A stretch of 64,000 nucleotides of DNA. Origin: Thinopyrum elongatum (lineage: Eukaryota > Streptophyta > Magnoliopsida > Poales > Poaceae). Below are positions 23,445-34,052 of the stretch, piece by piece (within the stretch, counting starts at the first letter, position 1; each line of letters starts with the position of its first letter). The translations under genes and the position numbers were made by a program. The notes beneath the pieces were generated by a model that saw nothing but the letters and a program-made list of their open reading frames with translations, was not told where the DNA came from and ran no database searches. The DNA is taken from contig CM022302.1 in the NCBI GenBank assembly GCA_011799875.1, positions 301,889,048 through 301,953,047 on the forward strand, in the 5' to 3' direction.

Positions 23445-25430
23445 ATGGCGCAACCGTCCATGTCCGTTTTGCCTGCGCCTTCGCATACGGCCGATGGCGT
23501 GGGTGCAGAAGGAAGAGGACTAGAGCCTCCACGGTGTTCCGGTGATCCAAGCCAGGCGAGCGGCGTCGTTCGCAGTGGCAGCGGCAACCCACACGCCGCT
23601 GGATCCAGAGACGGAGCTGTGTTGCCTACGGGTGGCACAACGAATTCCAGAGATCGGAGGACGCCTGTTGGAACTCCCGCGCTAGTGCAAGCGTCACGGC
23701 CTTCCCAGGTCATGCACGACGAGCGACATCATGGCGCTGGTGGTTCAGGGCATCCCCATGAAAAGATTTCCGCGCATCGATCCCAAGATGCGCGGGACCA
23801 GCATGCACACCGAGCTGCCGGCGGAGGTGGCGCGCGGTCGCGTGACCGTGATGGTGCTCCTTCTAACCTGGCTAGGAGTCAGAGCACCTCATGTACCTTG
23901 CACCTGTCGCCGCCGCCTACGCCAGCTGAAGCCTTGGCACGTGCGCAGCTGCTCCTCGATTTTCCTCCTGCTCGGGAGAAGATGGAGGAGTGGCGAGCTA
24001 CTATCCAGAGCCTTATTGGCTTCGCCAACAAGGATGGGCCACAAGAGGCGGGGCCCTCACAGCGAAGGCCCATCGATCCGGCGCGAGCTGATGTGGAGAA
24101 AACCGGAGGTGGTGCAACCACGGTGCACTCCCCTCCGCGACACCAGCGGCGGCCGACAACCCAGCAGGTCGACCGCCGTGAAGAAGTTTCCACGGCGTCG
24201 TCCGATCCACGGATGCGCCGCGACCAGCGCCAAGTTCTCCAGGAACGAGGCAAGGAGGACGCTCGAACTACCATCGAGCGACGACGGGAAGCGCGCTATC
24301 AGTCTGATAAGCGCGCAGGGCCGGCTGTCGACGAGCCTGCGCCAGGGGACGTAGGAGACTTGCCTTACGAGGTAGGAACTCCAGCGTTTACCCGTGAGCT
24401 GCGGCAAGTCCAGTGGCCCAATTCCCGAACCTTCAAGCCGGAGGTCCCGGAGAAATATGACGGCAAGACTCACCCCTCGGAGTTCCTAAGCATCTACACC
24501 ATTGCGGTGCAGGCTGCCGGGGGCTGAGATGACAAGATACTTGCCAACTACTTCCCGTTGGTGCTCAAGCCCAACGTCAGGTCGTGGTTGATGCATCTGC
24601 CGAAGAATTCTATTTCTTCTTGGTCAGATCTGTGCCATCAGTTTGTTGGCGCCTTTGTTGGAGGCCACAATGCTCCTGGCCAAGAGAGCGATTTGCATAT
24701 CATCCCTCAGAAGGAGGGCGAATCCCTGCGCAAGTTTATGCAGAGGTTTAGCCGAGTACAGTACAATATTCCTGACGTTCACCCTGCCGCTGTCATTAGC
24801 GCGTTTCACCAGAACATGCGTAACCGCTGAATGCGGGAAGAGTTGGCAATGAACAAAATCAGGAGTATTGCCGAGCTTTACGCTTTGGCCGACAAATGCG
24901 CTCGAGCTGAAGAAGGGAGGAAACTCCCTGGCGAGGCTATTGGTGCGGCAGGTGAATCCGAAGATGAAGACGCCGTGGCCCCGTCAAGGAAAGGCCGGCG
25001 GTGGAACAGGAAACGCGGAGGCAATGCCGTACTTGCTGTCGAGGAATCCGGCAACCCCGGCGCCGCCAAGAAGGCCAAGGTTGGTGACCCCGGCAAGGAT
25101 CTTGCCGGGTGCCCTTCCTGTCAGGCCTTGGCGGCAGCCGACAAGTCGGAAGACTCCGGCAAGCAGTATTGCAAGATCCATCGCACCAAGGGCCACGATC
25201 TCCAAAACAGCCGGCAAGTTGAACAGCTTGCCGAGAAACAGAGGGCTGAATATGAAAGGCGGGATAAGGAGAAGGCCCATGATGGTGCTGAGGGGTCCGG
25301 CAAGAAGCGCGGTGGCCGAGGGGGTCACCGCGGCAAGGCCAAGCAACAAAGGGAGAGGCCCGCTCGAGGCCGAGACAAGGAAGAAGATGATGATGAAGAA
25401 GACGATGAGTCCAGTGAGCAAGAATTCTAG
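23445..25430 (+). pseudogene. Gypsy-A gag
   Basis: Capsid polyprotein. The probable start is MAQPSMSVLPAPSH at 23,445, in the frame shared with all later domains. A Pro/Arg/Ala-rich N terminus leads to the retrotransposon gag domain (FKPEVPEKYDGKTHPSEFLS; FMQRFSRVQYNIPDV), then a Lys/Glu-rich C terminus with a degenerate zinc-finger-like YCKIHRTKGHDLQNS, where the final Cys expected in this motif is Ser. TGA stops lie at 24,525 and 24,828 and TAG at 25,428, each one C-to-T step from a sense codon, with no frameshift. It is transcribed opposite to the Gypsy-A LTR promoter because of the inversion. The open frame starting at 23,010 fuses this gag to the antisense gene across the junction and is not a natural protein. 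Confidence 0.85.
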
Positions 25431-26315
25431 AAAGCTACAGAGGCTATGTGTATCAATGGGGGCGCCTCACTGCATTCTTCCCACCGTCGACTCAAACAGT
25501 GGGTACGGGAAGTCAATGCAGCAGAGCCGTTACCAGATGCATGTAAGCCCCTGAAGTGGTCCAACATGCCTATCATTTTCGACGCCGAGGATCACCCTGA
25601 TCACACAACCGCGGTCGGGTGCTTGCCATTGTTGGTCTCGCTAACAATTCGCAACCTCAGGGTGACGAAAATGCTAGTTGACGGTGGGGCCGAGCTGAAC
25701 CTAATCTCACTGGATGTGCTCAAGAGGCTTCAGATTCTAGATGAAGATCTCGAAGAAACGGGCACGTTTCAAGGGGTCAATCCGGGAAGAACCCAGCCCA
25801 AGGGCAAGATTACGCTGCCGGTGACATTTGGTAGCGAGCTCAACTACAGGACCGAGAAGGTAGTGTTTGATGTCGCCAAGATCCCCATGTCATACAATGG
25901 GATCCTTGGTCGGCCAGCGCTAGCTAAGTTTATGGCGGCATCACACTACGCATACAATGTTTTGAAGATGCCCGGGCCGTTGAGCGTCATCACTATCCAT
26001 TCCGATAAGAAGGATGCGCTCATCTGTGCCGACCAACTTTACCGGGAAGTAGTTGCAGTACCTGCCGTCAAGGCATCTGCTCCTGCCGCTGGAACTCCCG
26101 GGGGGAAGAAGAAGAAGACCGGCGAGAATCTTGGTGCGAACTCCGATAAGCGCGCCTCCTCGGAGTGCTGCGCTTCCGTCGAGGATGCACCAGAGAGTTC
26201 CACCGGCAAGAACAAGAGATCCAAGGCTGCTCCACCGGAGACCAAGAAGGTGCCCATTAGGGAGGACGGAACGGGAGGAACTTTCACCATAAGTTCCATC
26301 CTAGATGACAAATAG
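25431..26315 (+). pseudogene. Gypsy-A protease region
   Basis: Aspartic protease part of the polyprotein, in frame with gag. The catalytic motif appears as MLVDGGAELNLIS near 25,680, followed by the hydrophobic ILGRPALAKF near 25,905, as in Ty3/gypsy proteases. A Lys/Ser-rich linker follows. TAG at 26,313-26,315 separates it from RT and is explicable by CAG to TAG. The preceding stop is at 25,428. Confidence 0.85.
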
Positions 26316-27587
26316 GAAAGTGCGCTCATTGCCTTCTTGCGGGCGAATGTCGACGTGTTTGCATGGAAACCGTCTGACATCCCCGGTGTTCCCAGGGAGG
26401 TAATTGAGCACCACCTTGCTGTCTGTCCTCACGCGCGGCCCGTCAAGCAGAGGGTTAGGAAGAAAGCTTTGGAGCGGCAAGAATTCATTGCCGAGGAAAT
26501 CAGAAAGCTGGAGGCAGCAGGATTGGTTAGAGGAGTGCTTCATCCAACCTGGTTGGCCAATCCGGTTGTGGTGCGCAAAGCAAATGGGAAATGGAGGCTT
26601 TGTATCGATTATACAGATATCAATAAAGCCTGCCCAAAAGATCCCTTTCCCTTGCCGTGCATCAACCAGATTGTGGACTCCACAGCTGGTTGTGATGTCC
26701 TGTCCTTCCTTGATGCCTATTCAGGGTATCATCAGATTTTCATGGCGAAAGAAGACGAAGAGAAGACCGCATTTATCACCCCATGTGGTACGTATTGTTT
26801 TATACGAATGCCTTTCGGGTTGAAAAGTGCTGGTTCTACATTTGCGAGAGCGGTCCAAATCGGTTTTGAGCCTCAACTCCATAGAAATATGGAGGCGTAT
26901 ATGGATGATATAGTGGTCAAAACCAAGGACAAATCAACGCTCGTACAAGATTTAGAAGAAACATTTGCAAATCTGCGCAAGCTCAACTTAAAGCTCAATC
27001 TTGAGAAGTGCGTGTTCGGTGTTCGTTCCAGCAAGCTCCTCGGATTCTTTGTATCTTGCCGGGGAATCAAAGCGAACCCCGACAAGATCAAAGCTATTGA
27101 GCAAATTGAAGCGCCGAGATGCGTCAAGGATGTGTGTCGTCTTGCCGGCTGTGTTGTTGCTCTAAGCAGGTTTATTTCCAAATCTGCTGAGCGCGCCTTG
27201 CCCTTTTTCAAAATTTTGAAGAAGGCAGGTCCAATGAAATGGACTCCGGAGGCGGAGGCTGCGCTGCAAGATTTGAAGAAATACCTTTCTTCTCCGCCGA
27301 CGCTAGTCGCGCCTAAACCACAAGAGCCGTTGCTGCTGTATCTGGCAGCAACAAATCAAGTGGTTAGTGCTAAGCTAGTGGCACAGAGAGAGGCTGATGA
27401 GGAAGCGACACCAGCGGCAGGACCGTCAGATGACGCGGCAGGATCTTCTCCGGCAAGGATTGATCCCGGCAAGACAAGATCTGTGCAGTCAGAAGGACCA
27501 TTGCAGAAGAAAAAGGTGGTGCAGCGCCCAGTTTATTTTGTTAGCTCTCTTTTACAAGGAGCTAGGTCAAGATATTCTGGCGTGTAG
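26316..27587 (+). pseudogene. Gypsy-A reverse transcriptase
   Basis: RT of the Ty3/gypsy type, open from the stop at 26,313 to TAG at 27,585. Visible motifs in order: WRLCIDYTDINKACPKD, FLDAYSGYHQI (first catalytic Asp), CFIRMPFGLKSAGSTFAR, AYMDDIVVKT (catalytic Asp pair) and LLGFFVSCRGIKANPDK, then the connection to RNase H (LLLYLAATNQVVSAKLV). Catalytic residues are intact, so the domain was lost only through the flanking stops. Confidence 0.93.
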
Positions 27588-28358
27588 AAGTTGCTCTTCG
27601 GCCTTCTTATGGCCTTGAGGAAGCTGCACCATTATTTTCAAGCACATGAAATCACCATCGTCACTCGCTTTCCGTTGCAACGGATTTTGCAAAATCCAGA
27701 AGCAACCGGCAGGATCGTGGAGTGGGCGTTGGAGTTGTCGAGCTTTGGCCTCAAGTTTGAAAGCACTTCGACAATCCAGAGCAGGGCCTTGGCGGAGTTC
27801 ATTGCGGAATGGACCCCAACGCTGGACGAAGAGGTTCAAGAAACAACTCTCCCCGGCAAGGAAATTGACCAGCAATGGGTTATGTACTTTGACAGGGCTT
27901 TTTCGCTGCAAGGCGTCGGTGCTGGCGTGCTGCTTGTCGCACCCACCGGAGAGCACCTCAAGTACGTAGTCTAAATGCATTTTCCCCGGGAGAGTTCGAC
28001 CAACAACACAGCAGAATACGAGGGTTTGCTTGCCGGTCTTAGGATCGCGGCAGACCTTGGTATCAAAAAGCTCGTCATCAGAGGCGATTCACAGCTTGTC
28101 GTCAGGCAAGTTAACAAGAGTTATCAGAGTCCATTGATGCAAGCCTACGTGGATGAAGTTATAAAAATGGAAGAGCACTTTGACGGTCTGCAAATGGAGC
28201 ACGTTCCTCGTGCCAAGAACAATGTTGCTGACGACCTGTCAAAGCATGCTGCCCTCAAGTTGCCTGTGGAACCAGAAACTTTTGTGCTCCATTTGACTCA
28301 ACCATCCGTGGCGCCATCAATGCGGCAAGAGAAGAGAAGAAAGTTGAACTCTGGTTAG
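27588..28358 (+). pseudogene. Gypsy-A RNase H
   Basis: RNase H, in frame after the TAG at 27,585. The catalytic acidic residues are visible in WVMYFDRAF, NNTAEYEGLL, VIRGDSQLVV and NNVADDLSKH. A TAA at 27,972 (likely CAA) splits it after LKYVV, and TAG at 28,356 ends it before a Pro/Ala-rich linker. Confidence 0.88.
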
Positions 28359-29573
28359 TACTTCCCGGCAGAGCTCCCGGGAGCCGCCGGCAAGGAAGTT
28401 GCCGAGATCGACGACATGCCTGCCGGGGAACAACAGGCTCCAGCAGGGGCTCAAGCCCTTGCCGTCGAGACAAATGTTCCCCCGGCAGAGGAGATGCCTT
28501 TAGTCCTAGCTATCGAGCCCCAGGCTCCAGCATGGGCGCAACACATTGTCCATTTCGTTCAAACAGGAGAACTCCCGGAGGAACAGGAAGAAGCGGAAAG
28601 AGTAGCCCGTCGGTCTGTTATGTACAAATTCGTCGATGACGTCCTGTATAGAAAGAGACCAAACGGTGTGAAATTGAAGTGCATTCCTCGGGAGGATGGA
28701 CTAGAGCTGTTGGCAGAAATACATGGAGGCATATGTGGCTCTCACATGGGATCAAGAGCACTTGTCAGGAAGGCATTCCGGCAAGGTTTCTTTTGGCCCA
28801 CCGCTCTCCAGGATGCAACTGCACTAGTAACTAAGTGTGAAGCGTGCCAGTTTCATTCGAAGAAATCGCATCAACCAGCTCAAGATCTTCAGACAATCCC
28901 TCTCTCCTGGCCATTTTCGGTCTGGGGGCTCGACATACTGGGCCCTTTCCCCCGTGCTACCGGGGGCTTTGAGTACTTGTACGTCGCTATCAACAAGTTC
29001 ACAAAGTGGCCGGAGGTGGAAGCAGTGAGGAAGGTGACAGCACAATTAGCCGTCAAATTCTTTAAAGGGATAGTTTGCCATTTCGGTGTGCCCAACAGGA
29101 TCATCATTGACAATGGCACGCAATTCACAAGTCGCACCTTCATGCAGTACATCCAAGATGTTGGCGGCAAAATTTGTTTTGCCTCCGTTGCTCACCCGAG
29201 AAGCAACGGCCAAGCGGAGAGGGCCAATGCTGAAGTGCTGCGCGGACTCAGGACCAGAACCTTTGACAGGCTGAAAAAGTGCGGAAGACGCTCGATTGAT
29301 GAGTTGCCGGCGGTTCTTTGGTCAATCAGAACGACACCAAATCGAGCCACCGGCCAGACGCCCTTCGCTCTGGTCTACGAAGCGGAAGCAGTTCTCCCCA
29401 CAGAACTCACGTACGGATCACCTCGAGTGCTCGCTTATGATGAGCTCGAGCAAGAGGAACTGCGGCAAGATGACGCTGTGCTCCTTGAGGAGAATCGTCT
29501 TCAGGCTGCTGTGCGAGCTGCATGCTACCAGCAAGCTTTGCGCCGCTACCATAGCCGCAAAGTTCATGTCTAA
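28359..29573 (+). pseudogene. Gypsy-A integrase, C-terminally truncated
   Basis: Integrase, in the same frame. An HHCC zinc-binding region (GGICGSHMGSRALVRKAF, then CEACQFH) is followed by the catalytic core with D, D and E in VWGLDILGPF, IIIDNGTQFTS and NGQAERANAEVL. It ends at TAA (29,571-29,573) just after RRYHSRKVHV, where family members continue for roughly another 100 residues (C-terminal DNA-binding domain and tail). The following bases do not resemble that tail, so the end of pol seems to be deleted. It converges on the inverted half gene ending at 30,203. Confidence 0.9.
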
Positions 29574-30202
29574 GATGTTGTATGTCACTTGCTCCTGGTA
29601 AGTTCTAACGAACCGCCAAGGTTTCATATCTTTATTTTCTCTTCTTTCTTTTTATTAAAAGACAGAAGGATTCCTCGCGCGCACATTTGCTGGGGGGGGG
29701 GGGGAAGGGAGATATGAGTACCAGTTGGCGACGTTCAGAATCGACGCTTGCCGGAGGAAGGACAGTGACAGAAAGCTAAGTTCTAAAAATTAGAACAAGT
29801 TTCCTTTATTGCAAAGTTATTTTCATTGGATGATTCCGACCTTTGTATGGAAAATCTGCACGCGAAGGAACCCTTGCAGTAATCGGTTGCGCCCTTATTT
29901 TGTTTCGAGTCCGCTCAACAATTTAAGTGGCTGCACTGAGAACGCCAAGGAGTCTTGCCGGCTGCTGCGCCTCCAGCAGGCTACTGAAGTCCTGCACCCA
30001 GCGCTCGTGGCAGGTTGCGCGCCGGCAAGTTTTTCAGAAAGCGTAGGGTGAACTCCATACATAAAGGAATCAGACAAGGGAAATAGCATGCATGTACCCA
30101 AACATAAGCAAGTTATATTACATTAATGAGTTACCGCAGTTCTAACTTAAGACTTAATTGCCTTTTGACATGGAATGACGACAGCAAGAAGAGGTGGAGC
30201 AC
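29574..30202. other. Convergent 3' regions of Gypsy-A pol and antisense gene
   Basis: Pyrimidine-rich stretch (29,630-29,660), a G run at about 29,692-29,703 followed by AAGGGAG, then sequence that would be the 3' UTR of the - strand gene. No open frame supported. Confidence 0.5.
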
Positions 30203-33010
30203 TTAATCTCTGCGCTGGCCTTCGATCCTTTTGATGGAATCCACTTTCTCAAGGATAGGCGCGATAAGTTCTTCAAGCGCCTCGACATTTGCGTCCTTTG
30301 GCAGATGGCCGAGCGCATTGGAGAGGTCGATGCCGGGATTGTTGTGCACCACCTTGATAAGCACCTTGCAGAGGATGGCCCGGCAAAGCCGGCGGGTCTC
30401 GTTGGCCAATTGGGTCGCCCGGCTAGACTGAAACAGCCTCAAGGCGTCGATGATGCTTTCAAAGAACATCATCAACCTGGCACTTGAAGATATCCTTTCC
30501 TCGGAAGAATACCTGAAGTTTGACAGGCCCATGGTTGACAGTTCTGCCGTAAGCTTCTCCGCAGTGTTGATGAGACGTCCAGTCCAGATCTCCACCCCCT
30601 TTTCGTAATCGATTTGGGCGGCGGCAGCGCTCTTGAGCAGGTTCCTCTCTCCCTGGAGATCTTTGAGTAGAGCCTTCTCGCGGGCCCTGCCGGCCTCGAG
30701 AGACTTCTCCAACGTGGTCAGCTTCATTTCCAGAACTGCAATAGCATCATTTGCTGAGGAGAGCTGCTTGGTCTGGTTAGACATGGCAACTTGCATCTCC
30801 GCCAAGGTGTGGAGGGTTTTTTCCCTATCACCTTTGAGCGTCGAGAGCTCCTTGCCGTGCTCTTCGAGATCTACTTCCAGCCTCTTTACTTTGTCGCTCA
30901 GCTCGTTCTTGGCGGGCCCTGCAGCCTCGGCAGCATCGATGGCCTCCTTGAGCTTGCCGGCGTGACTTACAGTCAGAGCTTCGAGCGCCTCTTTGTGTTT
31001 CTGCTCCAGCTCCTGGGTCCGCCGCGCGACAAGCTTCTCGATATCTTCATCTTTGCTACGAAGCTTGGCGGCGAGCGCCTGCTCACGTGCGGTGAGATCT
31101 TCCTCATGAGCATCAAGAGCAATGCGGCGCCCCGTCAGGAGGGCATCTTCGGCAGCAATTCTTTGAGTAGCTTCATCCTGCGCCTTCTCCATGTCAGATT
31201 GCTTCAGGAGGATTTCTGTCCACTGTTGGCTCACGTGTTCCCGGCCGGCAGTCAACTCTTGGAGGGCCTCGGTGTACCAGACTTGCATTTGTTCGACGCG
31301 CCTCTGAAAATCTGCTTCAGCCGCCTCGACAACTGCCATTCTAGAATCTGCTTTCTCTTTCCGGGCGCGGTGGAAAGCCTGGAGCTTGCGGAAATTTTCG
31401 CCCATGGCCTGAAGGAGCTGATCCTCTTCATATTTGCCACTGCTAGTGCTGGGATCGTCAACAACCTCGAGCCCAGCAGCAGCGATGATTTCTTCGTCAA
31501 AGACTTCTCCTTCGGCTGGTGCCCCAATGCTTGCCGTCCCCGGCAAGTTGACAAACAAGTTCTCGCCAACCTTGAGATATTTGCTGGATGAGGGGCCTTC
31601 AGATGTTGACGGTTGGTCTTTAGCAACCGCCTCACCAGTGGCAGGGGGCTCCATGGCCGGTGCAGCGCCTGGCGCTCCTGCGGCAGGAATGCCGTCAGTG
31701 CGGTCATCAGCCTCCCTGCCGCCCCCTTCAGCAGACTCCTTGGCGGGTTCCTCCTGTGCAGTCTTGGCGGCCTCCTCGCTAAGAGCACCACCGGCCTCGA
31801 TAGTGGCATCTTTGGCGGCCTCGCTGGCAGCGATCCTGTCTGCTTCGGCAGCGGCGTCCCTGGCGGTCTCCTCGATGACAACGTTGACATCCATGTGTTC
31901 CATCATAGGGAACTCTGGAGGACGAAGGAGGGAAACATAATAAGATCAAGATTGAAGTTCGAAGGGACCAAAGACAGAGAGATAAGGGAAAGATAGCAAG
32001 CGTTCTGAGGCAATCAGTTACCTGCGTCGAGCTGTTGAGAGGTGGCCTCACCCCTCCCGGCAACTTCGGTTGCCGGGGGAGGGTTGCCGATGTCCATGCT
32101 TGCCGGCTCCTCCTCAATTAAGATGGGCTCGTCGGTAGGATCTCTTGCCGGGGACGTGCTTGTGGGCGGCGTGGTCGATGGAGGTGGCACGACGGGGGCG
32201 TCTTCCAACAACTCCCCTTGTTGCCGTTCTTCTCCTGCAAGCCCAAAGATATCAGCGGCAAGAATAGAAACCTCAGCGCCCGCCAGTGGAAAAAGAACAG
32301 TGAACTTACGCTGGGGGCTGCGCTGGGGGCTGTGCTGGGGGCTGCATTGAGGACTGAGCTCCGGGCTGACGATGACGGTTTCTGGCACACTCGTGGAGCC
32401 TGCCGGGGGCCTGTCGCCCGTGGAAGTCTTTGTCCTCTTCGCCATCCTCTCCATCAAGTTTTCTGCATCACTGCAGAGACAATACAAGCAAGTCAGTAAG
32501 ATTGATCCAAGATTGGAAAATAAAGGTTGTGGCAAAGCACTCACTCTTCTTCTTCTCGCTCCGGACTAAAGCCGGAGATGTCGAAATCGGCCTCCGTTGC
32601 GATGTCTGAGTGGGGAGGCGGAGGAGGGGTCCTAGGTCGCTTGGCTGCGGCAGGCGCCGGGGGTTGGCGTGTTTTCGTCGCCTCAGCTTCCGGTGCAGTA
32701 GTACGAGACACCCCTGCCGCCTCAGCAATGGCCGCTGGTGTGGGTCTCTTGCGCCGCGCAGGTTGCTGACGAACCCCTTGCCGCGGTGCAGTCTTGCCGG
32801 CCGTTTTCTTGCCGGGAGCCTTGCCGCTCGAGGAAGGCTGGCTTGCCGGGATGCCAGATACAGCCTTTCGAAGAACACGCTTTGTCTTCTTCGGGGCTGG
32901 GAGGTCTTCTTGCGGTTCTTCTTCAGCCGTGTCCTCGTCGGACGAGCTCTCAGCGGTTGTGCTGCTCTGTTCCCCGACAGCTTTGTCTTTCCCGGCAGGC
33001 TTTACTTCCA
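30203..33010 (-). pseudogene. Gypsy-A antisense gene, 3' half, inverted, still open (coiled coil)
   Basis: Continuation of the gene whose 5' half is at 21,744-23,358, here in the opposite orientation. Four exons with GT-AG borders: 33,010-32,545, 32,470-32,310, 32,234-32,022 and 31,914-30,203. Joined, they stay open to the TAG/TAA-type stop at 30,203. Content: the Pro/Ala/Lys-rich segment (VEVKPAGKDKA to HSDIATEADF), repeated SPQ motifs, an acidic linker, then a long Ala/Glu/Lys-rich coiled coil (about 31,500-30,600) and a final helical region (LMMFFESIIDALRLFQ). No premature stop, unlike the + half. It lacks its own start: it begins beside the PBS, and the apparent first codon is TTG within the PBS. 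It would lie downstream of the 5' LTR promoter in sense. Confidence 0.75.
32582..33010 (-). repeat. 429-bp inverted duplication, right arm
   Basis: Partner of 22,930-23,358. Just outside it the - strand reads AGGTAGGGGTGG (part of the PBS), matching AGGTAGTGGTGG at 22,921-22,932 at 11 of 12 positions. Confidence 0.9.
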
Positions 33011-33032
33011 CCCCTACCTGGCGCGCCAAAGA
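33011..33032 (-). other. Gypsy-A primer binding site
   Basis: TTTGGCGCGCCAGGTAGGGG on the - strand, two bases after the 5' LTR end TGACA. The same kind of site (TTTGGCGGGCCAGG) follows the 5' LTR of Gypsy-B at 41,867. Confidence 0.85.
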
Positions 33033-33870
33033 TGTCAGCGTGTGACACCTATGGGATCCTAAGGGACCCCTTTACGATTCGGCGGGGGGAGAGGTATGCG
33101 CAAAGAGCAGAACCAACGATCGACGCGGGAAGATTTTACCCAGGTTCGGGCCGCTGATCAGCGTAAGACCCTACTCCTGCCTTGTTTTATTATCGATGTT
33201 CTTGAGCCCAGGCTCCAGGAGCGCTCGCAGTGAACAGTACGTTCCAAGAGCAGCTACGCATGCAGAGTGGGCCAGAAGATCTCCTCCCCTGTAGCAGTTG
33301 CCTTGGGCCTCCTTTTATACCACAAAGGGGTAACCACAGTGGCAAAATGTATATAGATTGAGGTGTAAAGTAGCTACAGGGTTATCATACCTAACCCCTG
33401 ACGGGTTAGGACGAACGCATTTAATGCACCGTGAGGTGTCCGTTTAGGTGTCCTTACTTTCTTGGGGATGGAAAAAGGGGCCATCCCATCAGCACCGCTT
33501 AAGCTCTCCTCCACTAGCGCGTCACCACGCATCCAAAGAAGGACCCAGAATGTCAGGTTTGTCGCTGTGCTAGAGCGGTGGCACAGCAACAAAACCTTTC
33601 CGGGCGCCGAAGCTTGCCGGGCGCCAAGCCTTGCCGGGCGCCGATCCTTGCCGGGCCCCGTAGGCCACCCCGGCAAGATCTTGCCGGGGAAGCTGGCCTT
33701 CGGATTCCAGCTCTTCTTATCTGCTGATCCTCATATCTTTGACTTGAGAATTTCTTTGGTGGTCTGAGTCAACCTCGAACTGTTCCCCGACAAGCCTTGC
33801 CGCGAGTATGGCTACAACTGCCCATGCACAAGTACGGGGTACTAGTGGCCCAATACTTAGTACACCGACA
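33033..33870 (-). repeat. Gypsy-A 5' LTR
   Basis: 838 bp, TGTCAGCG to ACCGACA as drawn. It contains one more GCGCCGATCCTTGCCGG-type unit than the left LTR (about 33,635-33,655). It abuts LTR-C sequence at 33,871. Confidence 0.93.
33311..33320 (-). promoter_or_regulatory. TATA box of the Gypsy-A 5' LTR
   Basis: GTATAAAAGG on the - strand, conserved at 20,811-20,820 in the other LTR. It fires toward the interior on -, opposite to the present gag-pol orientation. Confidence 0.7.
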
Positions 33871-34039
33871 CCGCCCTTGAAGTAGCATCCATGTCTTACA
33901 TGCGAAAAGGGAAGATTCAGAAAGGAGCGAGTTCACCTTAGGTCCAATGGCGTATACTCGAGGTCTCATCGTATGGACACTTGGGGCTGGGGGAGTAGTC
34001 GTAGTGTACATGGGGATGATCGTAGGATGCTCCGCATCA
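33871..34039 (-). repeat. LTR-C 3' LTR, surviving 169 bp
   Basis: Matches 41,333-41,501 closely (ends TGCTCCGCATCA as drawn). The rest lies beyond Gypsy-A, outside the window. Confidence 0.92.
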
Positions 34040-34052
34040 TCTCCCCTCCCTT
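34040..34052 (-). other. LTR-C polypurine tract
   Basis: AAGGGAGGGGAGA on the - strand directly before TGATGCGG of the 3' LTR. Confidence 0.85.

Larger units (their letters stand above)
1..33870 (-). mobile_element. Gypsy-A: Ty3/gypsy LTR retrotransposon with inverted interior, split by Angela
   Basis: The right LTR (33,033-33,870) and the left LTR (1-17 continuing at 20,579-21,342) are direct repeats. The left one starts about 43 bases before the window. The element reads on the - strand: a PBS of the TTTGGCGCGCCAGG type abuts the right LTR, a PPT (CCCGGGGGCTCC, read on -) abuts the left LTR, and both LTRs carry GTATAAAAGG on the - strand. The interior should therefore hold gag-pol on -, yet gag-pol is on + and half of the antisense gene is on -, so the interior is inverted (see findings). 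LTR divergence is roughly 3% by eye plus one 20-bp unit gained in the right copy. It sits in an LTR of LTR-C. The left-hand target duplication is outside the window. The family name is not recognised. Confidence 0.9.

Noticed and set aside
23010..24527. 505-codon open frame read as one protein
   Set aside because: It crosses the inversion junction at 23,358 and fuses the antisense gene to the gag leader; the apparent start is internal to the gene.
33769..33870. C-terminal extension of the LTR-C ORF into Gypsy-A
   Set aside because: These codons belong to the Gypsy-A LTR and exist only because of the later insertion.
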